Shown: piece by piece, positions 26,004-33,694 of the stretch
Layout of the letters: every line of letters begins with the position of its first letter
Position numbering within the stretch: the stretch's first letter is position 1
Assembly (NCBI RefSeq): GCF_007992435.1
Contig: NZ_BKAG01000003.1
Span: 186,001-250,000, forward strand
Source: Prosthecobacter gellanilyticus
GTDB lineage: Bacteria; Verrucomicrobiota; Verrucomicrobiia; Verrucomicrobiales; Verrucomicrobiaceae
Direction: 5' to 3'
DNA: 64,000 nucleotides
The notes under the pieces: model-generated
The model's input: only the letters and a program-made list of their open reading frames with translations
Told to the model about the DNA's origin: nothing
Databases searched by the model: none
Position numbers and translations under genes: made by a program

Positions 26004-27112
26004 GGCTGGACGGCGGCGGGCTGAGTTTGGGGTTTCGGCCAGACGGGATGACCGGTGATGCAGACATTGTCTCCGAGTGGCATGACTTTGACATCAGCGA
26101 TCTCCACGGAGGATGCCAGAGGCGCGCCGCCGATGGAGCTCAGACCCGCGCTGCCGCTGATGCGCGGGGCGATGTACCAGACGATCTCATCCACCGCCTG
26201 CGCCGCGAAGGCCTGGCCGAGCACATCCGCTCCACCTTCGATCAAAACGCTGACGATGCCGCGCTGGCCGAGCTCTTTCAAAGCATCCAAAAAGGCGAGG
26301 TCACGCAGCACCCAGGTGCGGTTTTTGTGCTCGTCCGTGAAGACATGGGAGGTCTCCGGCATGTTGCAGCTGCGGGAAAGGATGACGCGGTAAGGCTGCT
26401 CTTTGAGCGTGCTCTTGGAGTCGCGCAGAGTCAGTTGTGGATTGTCCGCGCGGATGGTTCCGGCGCCGACGATGATGGCATCCACACGTGCGCGGAGCCT
26501 GCGGCCATGAGAGCGTGCGGACTCGCTGGTGATCCACTGGCCTTCACCGGGTGGACGGGTGATGCGGCCGTCCAGGCTCTGGCCCACCTTGGCGATGACA
26601 TAAGGCAGGCCGGTGGTGATCCATTTGGAGAAGGGGCGGATCATTTCACGGCACTCCGCATCCAGCACGCCGGTGCTGACGGAGATGCCCGCGCTTGTGA
26701 GGATCTCCTGCGCACGGCCCGCATGGCGCGGATTCGGATCCAGCGCACCCCAGACGACTCTTTTAATGCCGGCGGCCTTGATGGCTTCCGTGCAGGGACC
26801 GGTGCGACCCTGAGTGCAGCAGGGCTCCAGAGTCACGTAAATGGTGGAGCCAGGCAGCAGCTTCGGATTGTAGGTCTGCGCATCCCGCAGTGCTTCAATC
26901 TCCGCATGCGGCGAGCCTGCCTTGTGATGGTAGCCCTGGCCGATGATTTTCCCGTGGTTCACGATGACCGAACCCACCGGCGGGTTTGGACTGGTCAAGC
27001 CGACTCCGCGCTTCGCCTGGTCGAGGGCGAGGTGCATCCAGCGTGCGTCGGGTTCTTGAGGTACAACGGCCATGGGTTGAGGAGGAGAGATGGCCTTTAA
27101 GTCGCCGGGCAT
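26000..27112 (-). CDS. ribD: Bifunctional riboflavin biosynthesis deaminase/reductase
   Basis: 370 residues. The deaminase half has SPNPPVGSVIV, the catalytic HAEIEAL and zinc cysteines in PCCTQGRTGPC. The reductase half begins near residue 150 with YVIAKVGQSLDGRI. VDAIIVGAGTIRADNPQLTLR and VLIEGGADVLGQAF follow, as in RibD. It deaminates and reduces the pyrimidine intermediate of riboflavin synthesis. A first start at 27112 or an internal Met at residue 14 are both possible. There is no room for an FMN riboswitch in the short upstream gap. It is translationally coupled to gmhB. Confidence 0.92.
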   Translation of the reverse strand: MPGDLKAISPPQPMAVVPQEPDARWMHLALDQAKRGVGLTSPNPPVGSVIVNHGKIIGQGYHHKAGSPHAEIEALRDAQTYNPKLLPGSTIYVTLEPCCTQGRTGPCTEAIKAAGIKRVVWGALDPNPRHAGRAQEILTSAGISVSTGVLDAECREMIRPFSKWITTGLPYVIAKVGQSLDGRITRPPGEGQWITSESARSHGRRLRARVDAIIVGAGTIRADNPQLTLRDSKSTLKEQPYRVILSRSCNMPETSHVFTDEHKNRTWVLRDLAFLDALKELGQRGIVSVLIEGGADVLGQAFAAQAVDEIVWYIAPRISGSAGLSSIGGAPLASSVEIADVKVMPLGDNVCITGHPVWPKPQTQPAAVQP

Positions 27113-27181
27113 CCAGTGACAAGCTTACATTTGACCAAGCCTTCCCCGCTGTCCATACGCCCCAAGGATGGTGCGTTTCAG

Positions 27182-27655
27182 TCAGTCGATCAGATCAAGG
27201 TCGTGGCGCGGAAGTGCGGGCGGCCGGATCTGGCACACGGGCTCCTGCATCTCGCGTTCGGCCGTGGCGGTGACCTCGGCATCGCTGGTGAAGCGCATGA
27301 GACGCGAGAGGCCGATGCGGTTTTGCGAGATCCAGTGCACCACCTTGCGCGCGGCGCTTTGCATCGTTGGTCCGGCCAGACGTGCCGACCAGGCGCGATA
27401 CTCGCGCAAAGCCCACAGGCAGATCACCCAGGCTCCGGCGCCCTGCCAGACCTCGCCCGAGTCTGCCATGACGACGATCTCCTGGTCAGCGCGCAGATGG
27501 CGGATGCCGGGCAGGCGCTTCTCAGCCTCCGGCGAATCATACGGCACGAAGTGAAGCCTGACATAACTCGGCTGGCTGCTGAGCCACTGCCGCACCCGCG
27601 AGCACAGACCGCAGCGGGCATCGTAGAAGAGAGTGAGAGTGTGCATGGGGTTCAT
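27182..27655 (-). CDS. DCC family thiol-disulfide oxidoreductase-like protein
   Basis: 157 residues. LTLFYDARCGLCSRVRQWL holds the D-x-x-C-x-x-C motif of the DCC family (DUF393), followed by VPYDSPEAEKRLPG. The start may be Met1 at 27655 or Met4 at 27646. The start region abuts the repeat at 27660. It may belong with the desaturase and the small membrane protein upstream on the same strand; DCC proteins are of unknown physiological role. Confidence 0.82.
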   Translation of the reverse strand: MNPMHTLTLFYDARCGLCSRVRQWLSSQPSYVRLHFVPYDSPEAEKRLPGIRHLRADQEIVVMADSGEVWQGAGAWVICLWALREYRAWSARLAGPTMQSAARKVVHWISQNRIGLSRLMRFTSDAEVTATAEREMQEPVCQIRPPALPRHDLDLID

Positions 27656-27659
27656 TTTT

Positions 27660-27725
27660 TGATTTCTGATTTTCGATTCTGGATTCCTGATTCAAGGAGC
27701 CTGCGAGCGAGGGTGCTCGCAGGCT
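27660..27725. repeat. Permuted-word repeat with strong central hairpin, probably a terminator for the 27738 gene
   Basis: 27660-27696 consists of GATTTCTGATTTTCGATTC-like words (TGATTTC, TGATTTTCGATTC, TGGATTCC, TGATTC). It is followed by an 11-bp perfect stem AGCCTGCGAGC/GCTCGCAGGCT with a 6-base loop (27698-27725). GGAATCAGG follows at 27735-27743, inside the end of the next gene. On the minus strand the hairpin directly follows the stop at 27738. Confidence 0.6.
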
Positions 27726-27737
27726 TCACAAGCGGAA

Positions 27738-28130
27738 TCAGGCTTCGACTTTCAGCATCGGCGGCACGGGAGGAGGCATGGCGGCGAGGTGGGCGCGTTT
27801 GCGCATCTTGGTGAAGACAAGCAGGTTGAAGAAGTGCATGGCACCGAGCACCAGGAGCACGATGCCCATCTTGCCACTCAGGGCTTCAAACACGCCGCGG
27901 GCACCGAGGACATCGTCCGTGGTTTTCAGGTAGAGCGAGACGAAGCCGATGTTGATGAGGTAGAAGCCGACAACGAGCAGGTGGTTCACGCTATCGGCGA
28001 GCTCGGTGTTTCCGTGGAAACATTCGACGAGGAAGATGCGGCCGTTTTTATGCAGGGTTCTGGCGACCCAGATGGTCATGCCGACGGCGAGGGCCAGGTA
28101 GAGGCCATAGGTGAGGACGGTTTCATTCAT
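27738..28130 (-). CDS. Small integral membrane protein of unknown function
   Basis: 130 residues with three to four hydrophobic helices (TYGLYLALAVGMTIWVA; NHLLVVGFYLINIGFVSLYL; MGIVLLVLGAMHFFNLLVF) and a short Pro-rich C-terminus. The segment between the first two helices, HKNGRIFLVECFHGNTELADSVN, is conserved-looking and charged. I do not recognise the family with certainty. It lies 55 bp after the desaturase on the same strand, so it may act in membrane lipid adjustment. Confidence 0.65.
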   Translation of the reverse strand: MNETVLTYGLYLALAVGMTIWVARTLHKNGRIFLVECFHGNTELADSVNHLLVVGFYLINIGFVSLYLKTTDDVLGARGVFEALSGKMGIVLLVLGAMHFFNLLVFTKMRKRAHLAAMPPPVPPMLKVEA

Positions 28131-28185
28131 GGTGTTGGTTCCTTTCGTGGGTGTGTGTGCGGGTTTGGGTTAACAAGAAATGTGT

Positions 28186-29142
28186 TCAGAACATGAAGCA
28201 GGCCGAGGCGCGGGCTTTGCGCGTGTGAGGCAGCGCATGGCGCTCAGCGCGCCCCTGCGGAAGGGTGGCCGGTGTCTGCACCTCTCGGGCGAGGCCGCAG
28301 GCCATAAGCAGGCGGATGAACCACCAGCCGGGATCATGCTGCTCGTGGCGCAGACCGAGGCGTGCCGACTCCGGCCAGGCGTGGTGGTTGTTATGCCAGC
28401 CCTCACCCATGGTCAGGAGGCCGAGATGAGGGAGATTGTATCCCTGCACCGCGTGACCTTCGAGATGCCAGTCGCGCTGACCCTTGTGATGTGCCAGCCA
28501 GCCGATGAACCAGTGACCGGTGAGCGAGGCGACGATCCTCACCGAGATGCCCCAGACGATCCAGCTCCATCCACCTAACCAATAAAGCACCAGTGCCCAA
28601 GGGAGCTGCTGGAGCATCCAGGTGCGCTGCATCCACACATACACCGGGTCATTTACCACCCAGGGCTCCACCGTGAAGCGTGGTGGATACCGTAGGTTCA
28701 TGCGGGCATGCATCTGCCAGAGCCAGTCCCGCCAGAGGGGGCCCTGGTCGGTGAAGAAGTCATGACTGCGCGGGTGCCGCTGTGCCCAGTCACGGATGTC
28801 ATGCTGGTAGATCATGGCCAGCGGGCCGCCCATGCCCACGACCGTGCCGAGATGCACCAGCCCGTACTCCAGCCAGCGCGGCACCACAAGGCTGCGATGA
28901 ATGAGCAGCCGATGCAGGCCCACCGTGTGCCCGGCGCAGAGGGTGTAGACCGTCAGAGCTCCAAACACGACCAGTTCATCCACTCCCACGGTCAACCAGC
29001 CCCCGACCACGGCGATCAAGAGATGGGTGGTGAACCAGAGCGACTTCACCGGACTCCACACCACCTCACCCTCCACAGGGCTGGTCAGATGATCGACGGC
29101 CTGCATCCGATGTTCATGACGAGGGTGGGTGTCCGTTTTCAT
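28186..29142 (-). CDS. Fatty acid desaturase (acyl-CoA/acyl-lipid desaturase-like)
   Basis: 318 residues, a membrane di-iron enzyme. The first His box is H77-x4-H82 (HRLLIH). The second is in AQRHPRSHDFF and the third is HNNHH in EGWHNNHHAWPESAR. Four membrane helices are expected. It introduces a double bond into an acyl chain and so controls membrane fluidity. A GbsR-type regulator gene lies immediately upstream on the same strand, and half-sites of its operator occur before this start. Confidence 0.88.
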   Translation of the reverse strand: MKTDTHPRHEHRMQAVDHLTSPVEGEVVWSPVKSLWFTTHLLIAVVGGWLTVGVDELVVFGALTVYTLCAGHTVGLHRLLIHRSLVVPRWLEYGLVHLGTVVGMGGPLAMIYQHDIRDWAQRHPRSHDFFTDQGPLWRDWLWQMHARMNLRYPPRFTVEPWVVNDPVYVWMQRTWMLQQLPWALVLYWLGGWSWIVWGISVRIVASLTGHWFIGWLAHHKGQRDWHLEGHAVQGYNLPHLGLLTMGEGWHNNHHAWPESARLGLRHEQHDPGWWFIRLLMACGLAREVQTPATLPQGRAERHALPHTRKARASACFMF

Positions 29143-29150
29143 AATCGTAA

Positions 29151-29165
29151 GTTCTGAACTTTCAG
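29151..29165. promoter_or_regulatory. Candidate GbsR half-sites before the desaturase gene
   Basis: GTTCTGAACTTTCAG contains TTCTGAA and TTTCAG, the two halves of the operator seen at 29736-29757 but in everted order. The site is about 9 bases upstream of the desaturase start. It suggests the neighbouring regulator also acts here. The evidence is a motif match only. Confidence 0.4.
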
Positions 29166-29198
29166 TAAAATATGAAATACATGGTCAAAAAAAGGGAA

Positions 29199-29732
29199 CT
29201 AGCTGAGCAATCTCATGGCCCACTGGAGGGCGGAGGCGTGTTTCATGCTGGCGACGGTGTCGGAAACCTTCATGGCGAACTCGACGAACTCCTGCAGTTC
29301 CTTCATCTGCTGATGGAAGTCCCGGCCAGCGATCCCAGTCTCGCTCTTCGTCTCCTCGGCGCACTTACGCAGCACGGCCAGGGCAGGGTCCAGCTCCCGG
29401 CGTTTGCGCTCCTTGGCGATGGTGATGAACATCTTCCAGACGTCCTTCTCGGCTTCGAAGTACTCCCGGCGCTCACCTTTCTTCACCACCAGCCGCACAA
29501 GACCCCAGCCGACCAATTCGCGGATGTTCGTGTTGGCATTGCCCCTGCTGATGCTGAGGCGCTCCATGATCTCGTCCGTATACATCGGCTCAGGAGCGGT
29601 CATGAGGAGCGCGTGGATCTGCGCCATGGTGCGGTTGATGCCCCAATTGCTGCCAAGAGCGCCCCACTGCGCGATGAACTCCTCACGCGAGAGCTCCCAG
29701 CTCGGGCTTGGAGGAGGAGTTTCATCATTCAT
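29199..29732 (-). CDS. GbsR/MarR family winged-helix transcriptional regulator
   Basis: 177 residues from the ATG at 29732 (MNDETPPPSPSWELSREEFIAQWG). An open frame continues upstream through the operator but looks non-coding. The domain NRTMAQIHALLMTAPEPMYTDEIMERLSISRGNANTNIRELVGWGLVRLVVKKGERREYFEAEKDVW is the GbsR winged helix. The helical C-terminal part follows, as in the regulator at 8999-9538. A palindrome immediately before the start implies autoregulation. The desaturase gene 56 bp downstream is the probable main target. Confidence 0.87.
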   Translation of the reverse strand: MNDETPPPSPSWELSREEFIAQWGALGSNWGINRTMAQIHALLMTAPEPMYTDEIMERLSISRGNANTNIRELVGWGLVRLVVKKGERREYFEAEKDVWKMFITIAKERKRRELDPALAVLRKCAEETKSETGIAGRDFHQQMKELQEFVEFAMKVSDTVASMKHASALQWAMRLLS

Positions 29733-29735
29733 CTT

Positions 29736-29757
29736 ACTTTCAGATACTTCTGAAAGT
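29736..29757. promoter_or_regulatory. Palindromic operator before the second GbsR-type gene
   Basis: Half-site ACTTTCAGA, a TACT spacer, then the exact reverse complement (9+4+9). It begins 3 bases upstream of the ATG at 29732. The core TTCAGA-N4-TCTGAA is the same as in the palindrome at 9537-9560, with the same spacing. Confidence 0.75.
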
Positions 29758-29808
29758 TTGTTTTGGCAAGGACATTCTGGAACCAAAGTCTCAACCATCA
29801 TGTTTGGA

Positions 29809-30008
29809 GCCTCAAAGAGGCGTAACACCTCAGATAGGGCAACGCCCTGGTGGGGAATGGTGAGCAATGCCGCATGAGTCAGGTGGAGGCGGCATATCAA
29901 CCTCGGGAGTCGAGTGTCGCACCTTCGGCGCTCTGGTTCGTTGATGAAAGGACAGCTTTATCTACCCTGGGCGTTGCCCAGGGCTGAGGAGTGTCGGGCC
30001 GTTGGCCC
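29809..30008. repeat. REP-like mosaic of four short hairpins
   Basis: The hairpins are GCCTC-AAA-GAGGC (29809-29821), AGGGC-AAC-GCCCT (29836-29848), CCCTGGGC-GTT-GCCCAGGG (29965-29983) and GGGCC-GTT-GGCCC (29996-30008). The AAC-loop hairpin is the inverted form of the GTT type. The region between the GbsR gene and the sigma factor gene (29758-30029) has no gene. Similar GTT hairpins occur at 12481-12562. Confidence 0.65.
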
Positions 30009-30029
30009 TTCAGATTCAAAACCTCTTCT

Positions 30030-30725
30030 TTAGTTCCAAATCGCCATCAAATGCCGCACCTCGGCCTGGAAGTCAGCTCCGGGGGCCAGGGTATCGGCGA
30101 TTTGCTGTTCCAAAATGGTTCGCAACCTTTGCCGTAGCCGGGAAAGCTGCACACGGATGGCGGTTTCGGAGACGCCGAGGCTTGTGGCAGCTTGGGCCGT
30201 ATCGCCATGGGAGGCTGTGCCTGCGAGCCAGGGTTTCAGGACTTCCCAGGCCTTGCTCTTGCCTGAGTTCCGAAGTTCGCCCTCAAGGGTTTCCAGGCCT
30301 TTGTTCAGCAGCGCGCAGGCCCAGGCACGGTCAAACTCCATATCGGGAGGATGTTGCTCTTCATCGACGAGTTCGAGCAGTCTGTCCTCCGCGCTCTCCG
30401 TCACAGCCTGGCCTCGTTTCTCGGCCTTCTGTGCGCGCTTATGGCTGGCCATGAAATGATGCGCAGCGGCGAAGAGATAGCTGCGAAATCTTCCCGAGCC
30501 CTCTGCTGCACCCGAGAGGCGGTTTCCTTGCAGGATGCGGGCAAAGAAGGCCTGGGTAATCTCGCGAGCGTCCTCGGCATTGCCCAACCAGCGATGCATC
30601 TGTGCTTCGATCGGCCGGTAGTAGATCTCGCAGAGCTCGGCGAGCGCGGCGCGGGCCTGGGGCGTGTCACCCTTCGCGGCCTGCACCAGGCTCCAGCGGG
30701 TGTTGAAACTGCTGGCGGAACTCAT
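30030..30725 (-). CDS. ECF-like RNA polymerase sigma factor coupled to a Ser/Thr kinase
   Basis: 231 residues from the ATG at 30725 (MSSASSFNTRWSLVQAAKG). The first half has a sigma-2-like YYRPIEAQMHRWLGNAEDAREITQAFFARIL and GRFRSYLFAAAHHFMASHKR. The second half has a sigma-4 helix-turn-helix, AATSLGVSETAIRVQLSRLRQRL. The GRFRSYLFA and TQAFFARIL segments are typical of planctomycete/verrucomicrobial sigma factors paired with kinases. The ATG overlaps the kinase stop codon (ATGA), so kinase and sigma factor are translated together. No anti-sigma factor is visible; control by phosphorylation is inference. Confidence 0.82.
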   Translation of the reverse strand: MSSASSFNTRWSLVQAAKGDTPQARAALAELCEIYYRPIEAQMHRWLGNAEDAREITQAFFARILQGNRLSGAAEGSGRFRSYLFAAAHHFMASHKRAQKAEKRGQAVTESAEDRLLELVDEEQHPPDMEFDRAWACALLNKGLETLEGELRNSGKSKAWEVLKPWLAGTASHGDTAQAATSLGVSETAIRVQLSRLRQRLRTILEQQIADTLAPGADFQAEVRHLMAIWN

Positions 30726-32788
30726 GACGGGCGCTGAAGGCGGAGGAGAATCTGCTGGAGGGCTTCCTTGTTCTCGGAGGACAAGGTCTCGCGCTTTGCC
30801 AGTTCCTGCAAAGCGGTGATGTGATCCTTGGTGGCATATCCACGCAGGATGTTCAGCCCGCCCTTCCACAGGTAGCCGTCACTGCGCAGGCCGAGAAGCT
30901 TGATCACCTCGCCTGCGAGGTAAGCCTGATCCTCAGGATCCGGCACCGTGCCGTTCATGCCCCAGAAGCAGCGGCCTGCGACATTCGTGGTATCTGGATG
31001 ATAGGCCAGTTGCACCAGGCGCTTCACCGCGCCGCGCGACTTGTTCTGCACCACGCTCAGCGCGTGGTAGAAGGTGTTGTAACCCAGGGATGAGTTCCCC
31101 ACATAGATGTCGCCATTGGCATCTTCATGCAGATGCGACCACTCGACGAGCCGGGCCTCGATCTCAGGAGAGACTTTGGAACCCCAGATGGCGCCGAGGA
31201 CACGACGGCTGTCGATGCCATACATGCTGCCACCGTCCCGCTGGGCAGCCTCCATTCCGCGTTCCATGAGTTTCAGGGCAGGCGCGCCATTCGCTCCCGT
31301 GAAGTCACTTTTGAAAAGCTCTTTGTAGGCAAACATGAGGCTGCTGAGCTCCTCATCCGTGCAGAGCGTGGCAAGCTTGTCGAGCCGGGCGCGATCACTC
31401 TCCTCGAGACCGCAGCTGGTCAGGGCATCGATGGCGGCCTGACGGACATCGGGTGATTCGGACTCCAGAAGCCCGCGCAGCAATGGGCGAAAAGGTGCGT
31501 GATCGAAATCAATCTGATGCAGGCCGCTCAAGGCCCAGCAGGCGGCGCGCACGTTGGCTTCATCCTTGGACTGCAGCGCTTCGCGAATCTCTTGAAGCAC
31601 TTTTTCCTGGCCGGCCTTGCTATCAGCCTTGGTGGCGCTGGCGATCCATGCGGAGCATTTGTCGCGGATGGGTTTGGCATCCGCATACTTCTTCTGGGTC
31701 GCTGCCTTCAGCTTTTCCGCCGGGGTCAAGACAGACACCTCAGCCGCCTTTGCCTTGCTCGATTTTTTCTGGACGGACCACGCGAAGCCCAAACCCAGCG
31801 ACAGGAGCGCCGCCAGACCTGCGATGACCCAGCGAACGGGCACGGAGGCAAGTTGTTTGTTAGGCATCGGCCCCTTTTCGGCGGCCTCGAGATGGGTCTT
31901 GATCTCCTGCGCTGTTTGAAAGCGCTTCTCGCGGTGCTTTTCCAGGGTGCGCATGACCACGCCGTCCAGTCGTGCATCCACTCCGCTGGCCTCGCTTGGT
32001 GTGGGAAAGCGGCCGAGCGGCAGCTCGCCGGTGAGCATCTCGTAGAGCACCACGCCGAGGCTGTAGATGTCCGCGCGGTGATCCACGTCTCCTGGCTTCT
32101 CGACCTGCTCCGGCGCCATGTAGGCCAGGGTGCCGAGCTTGGTGCCGCTCTGAGTGAGGCTGAAGGGCAGCACGCCTTCATCACGCAGCTTGGCCAGACC
32201 GAAGTCGACGAGCTTCACGCGGCCCTCGGTATCAATGAGGATGTTTTCGGGTTTGATATCGCGGTGCAGCACATCGTGCTCATGAGCATAGTGCAGCGCA
32301 TCACAAAGCTTGGGCACGATGGTCAGTGCCTCACGCGCAGTAAGCCCGCCCTGCTGCATGGCCTGACGAAGGTTCACGCCTTCCACATGCTCCATGAGCA
32401 GATAGGGCTGGGGCTTTTCCCCGAAGTCATAGACCTGCACGATGTGCGGATGACTGAGCCGCGCGAGTGCGCGTGCCTCGCGGCTGAAGCGCTCCAGCCA
32501 TTCCGGATCTCCCGCGCGCTCGGCGGACAGCACTTTGAGAGCCACGGTGCGGTTCAGATGAGGCTGCTGCGCGCGATACACCTTTCCCATGCCTCCCTGG
32601 CCGATCATCTCCTCAATCACGAGCTGGGGAAAAGCTGCGCTCAGTTGCTGAAGCTCGAGCTCCGGAGCCGCCGGAGGAGTGGCCGAGGCATCTTGAAAGG
32701 TGTTTTGCAGCAGGCAGGAAGGGCAGATGCCTCCGGGGGCTTCGGCGGGCAGCGGTTTGCCGCAAGTCTGGCAGGTGGGTGCATTCAT
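30722..32788 (-). CDS. Membrane Ser/Thr protein kinase with N-terminal zinc ribbon and C-terminal helical-repeat sensor
   Basis: 688 residues. An N-terminal CQTCGKPLPAEAPGGICPSC is a zinc-ribbon-like pair. The kinase domain, about residues 60-300, has IGQGGMGKVYRA, HRDIKPENIL, DFGLAKL and MAPEQ, so it should be active. One membrane helix (WVIAGLAALLSLGLGFAWSV) near residue 325 is followed by a large extracytoplasmic part. That part has HEAT-like stretches (VRAACWALSGLHQ; VRQAAIDALTSCGL) and CTDEELSSLMFAYKELFKSD. It overlaps the sigma factor start by 4 bp and follows the sirtuin gene by 36 bp. It probably transmits an envelope signal to the sigma factor. Confidence 0.9.
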   Translation of the reverse strand: MNAPTCQTCGKPLPAEAPGGICPSCLLQNTFQDASATPPAAPELELQQLSAAFPQLVIEEMIGQGGMGKVYRAQQPHLNRTVALKVLSAERAGDPEWLERFSREARALARLSHPHIVQVYDFGEKPQPYLLMEHVEGVNLRQAMQQGGLTAREALTIVPKLCDALHYAHEHDVLHRDIKPENILIDTEGRVKLVDFGLAKLRDEGVLPFSLTQSGTKLGTLAYMAPEQVEKPGDVDHRADIYSLGVVLYEMLTGELPLGRFPTPSEASGVDARLDGVVMRTLEKHREKRFQTAQEIKTHLEAAEKGPMPNKQLASVPVRWVIAGLAALLSLGLGFAWSVQKKSSKAKAAEVSVLTPAEKLKAATQKKYADAKPIRDKCSAWIASATKADSKAGQEKVLQEIREALQSKDEANVRAACWALSGLHQIDFDHAPFRPLLRGLLESESPDVRQAAIDALTSCGLEESDRARLDKLATLCTDEELSSLMFAYKELFKSDFTGANGAPALKLMERGMEAAQRDGGSMYGIDSRRVLGAIWGSKVSPEIEARLVEWSHLHEDANGDIYVGNSSLGYNTFYHALSVVQNKSRGAVKRLVQLAYHPDTTNVAGRCFWGMNGTVPDPEDQAYLAGEVIKLLGLRSDGYLWKGGLNILRGYATKDHITALQELAKRETLSSENKEALQQILLRLQRPS

Positions 32789-32824
32789 GGCTGCCTGGTC
32801 ATGCGCATCGAGCGGGAAGGTGTT

Positions 32825-33556
32825 TCACACTTTTCCTGAGGAAAGCTCGGCCAGCAGTTCATCCACGAGCTTTGGCACCTCCACCGTGGCCGGGCCATGA
32901 CGCTGCTCGGTGAAGTTGTCACTGATGCTGGTGGGCTCGAGATTCACCTCAATCATGCGCTGGCAGCCGTAGTCGGCGGCGAGACGGGCAAAACCCGCGG
33001 CCGGATACACGACACCGCTGGTGCCGATGCAAAGGAAGACATTCACCGTCTGCAAAGCACGCATGATCTCATCGATGTAATACGGCATCTCGGTGAACCA
33101 GACGATGTCAGGGCGGAGTTTGCCTGTCTTCGCGCATTCGGGGCAGGCGGTGGTGGTCTCGAGACTATCCTCCCAGGGAAGCACGGCGCGGCACCAGAGG
33201 CACCGAACCTTTTTCAGCTCGCCATGCATGTGCAGGAGTTTTTGGGCACCGGCGCGCTCATTGAGGTCATCCACGTTTTGAGTGACGTGCAGAAAGGCGC
33301 CCGGCCATTCGCGCTCCAGCTTCACCAGGGCTTCATGAGCCGCATTCGGAAGCACCGTTTTCAAGCCGGCACGGCGCAGGTTGTAGAAGCGATGCACCAG
33401 CTGTGGCTGATGCTTGAAGGCTTCGGGGGTGGCGACCTCCTCGATGCGGTGCCCTTCCCACAAACCATCCGCGCCACGAAAGGTGGCCACGCCGGATTCC
33501 GCCGAAAGGCCGGCACCGGAAAGCACCACAAGGCTGGGAGGAATGAGGCCTGGCAT
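32825..33556 (-). CDS. Sir2 family NAD-dependent protein deacylase (class III, CobB/SIRT5-like)
   Basis: 243 residues. GAGLSAESGVATFRG binds NAD, TQNVDDL and MHGEL hold the catalytic histidine, and two CxxC pairs (CLWC, CPEC) bind zinc. FYNLRRA provides the Y-x-x-R pair that in SIRT5 and CobB reads acidic acyl groups, so desuccinylase/demalonylase activity is likely in addition to deacetylation. It lies 36 bp before the kinase gene on the same strand, which may place it in the kinase-sigma operon. The gap 33557-33694 upstream contains no other gene. Confidence 0.92.
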   Translation of the reverse strand: MPGLIPPSLVVLSGAGLSAESGVATFRGADGLWEGHRIEEVATPEAFKHQPQLVHRFYNLRRAGLKTVLPNAAHEALVKLEREWPGAFLHVTQNVDDLNERAGAQKLLHMHGELKKVRCLWCRAVLPWEDSLETTTACPECAKTGKLRPDIVWFTEMPYYIDEIMRALQTVNVFLCIGTSGVVYPAAGFARLAADYGCQRMIEVNLEPTSISDNFTEQRHGPATVEVPKLVDELLAELSSGKV

Positions 33557-33694
33557 GATGCATTCATGCCAGATCTCCCGGGCCTTGTCTGCTTCATTCG
33601 TGATAGGCGAATTTGAGAATGAAGTGATTTAGGCCGGAATGCACCCGTTGACGCATCGTCTGCTTCATCGGTACTGCGGGTGTTCGTTCACGCC

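Noticed and set aside
26027-27100. 357-codon plus-strand open frame
   Set aside because: Antisense to ribD, which carries both enzymatic signatures.
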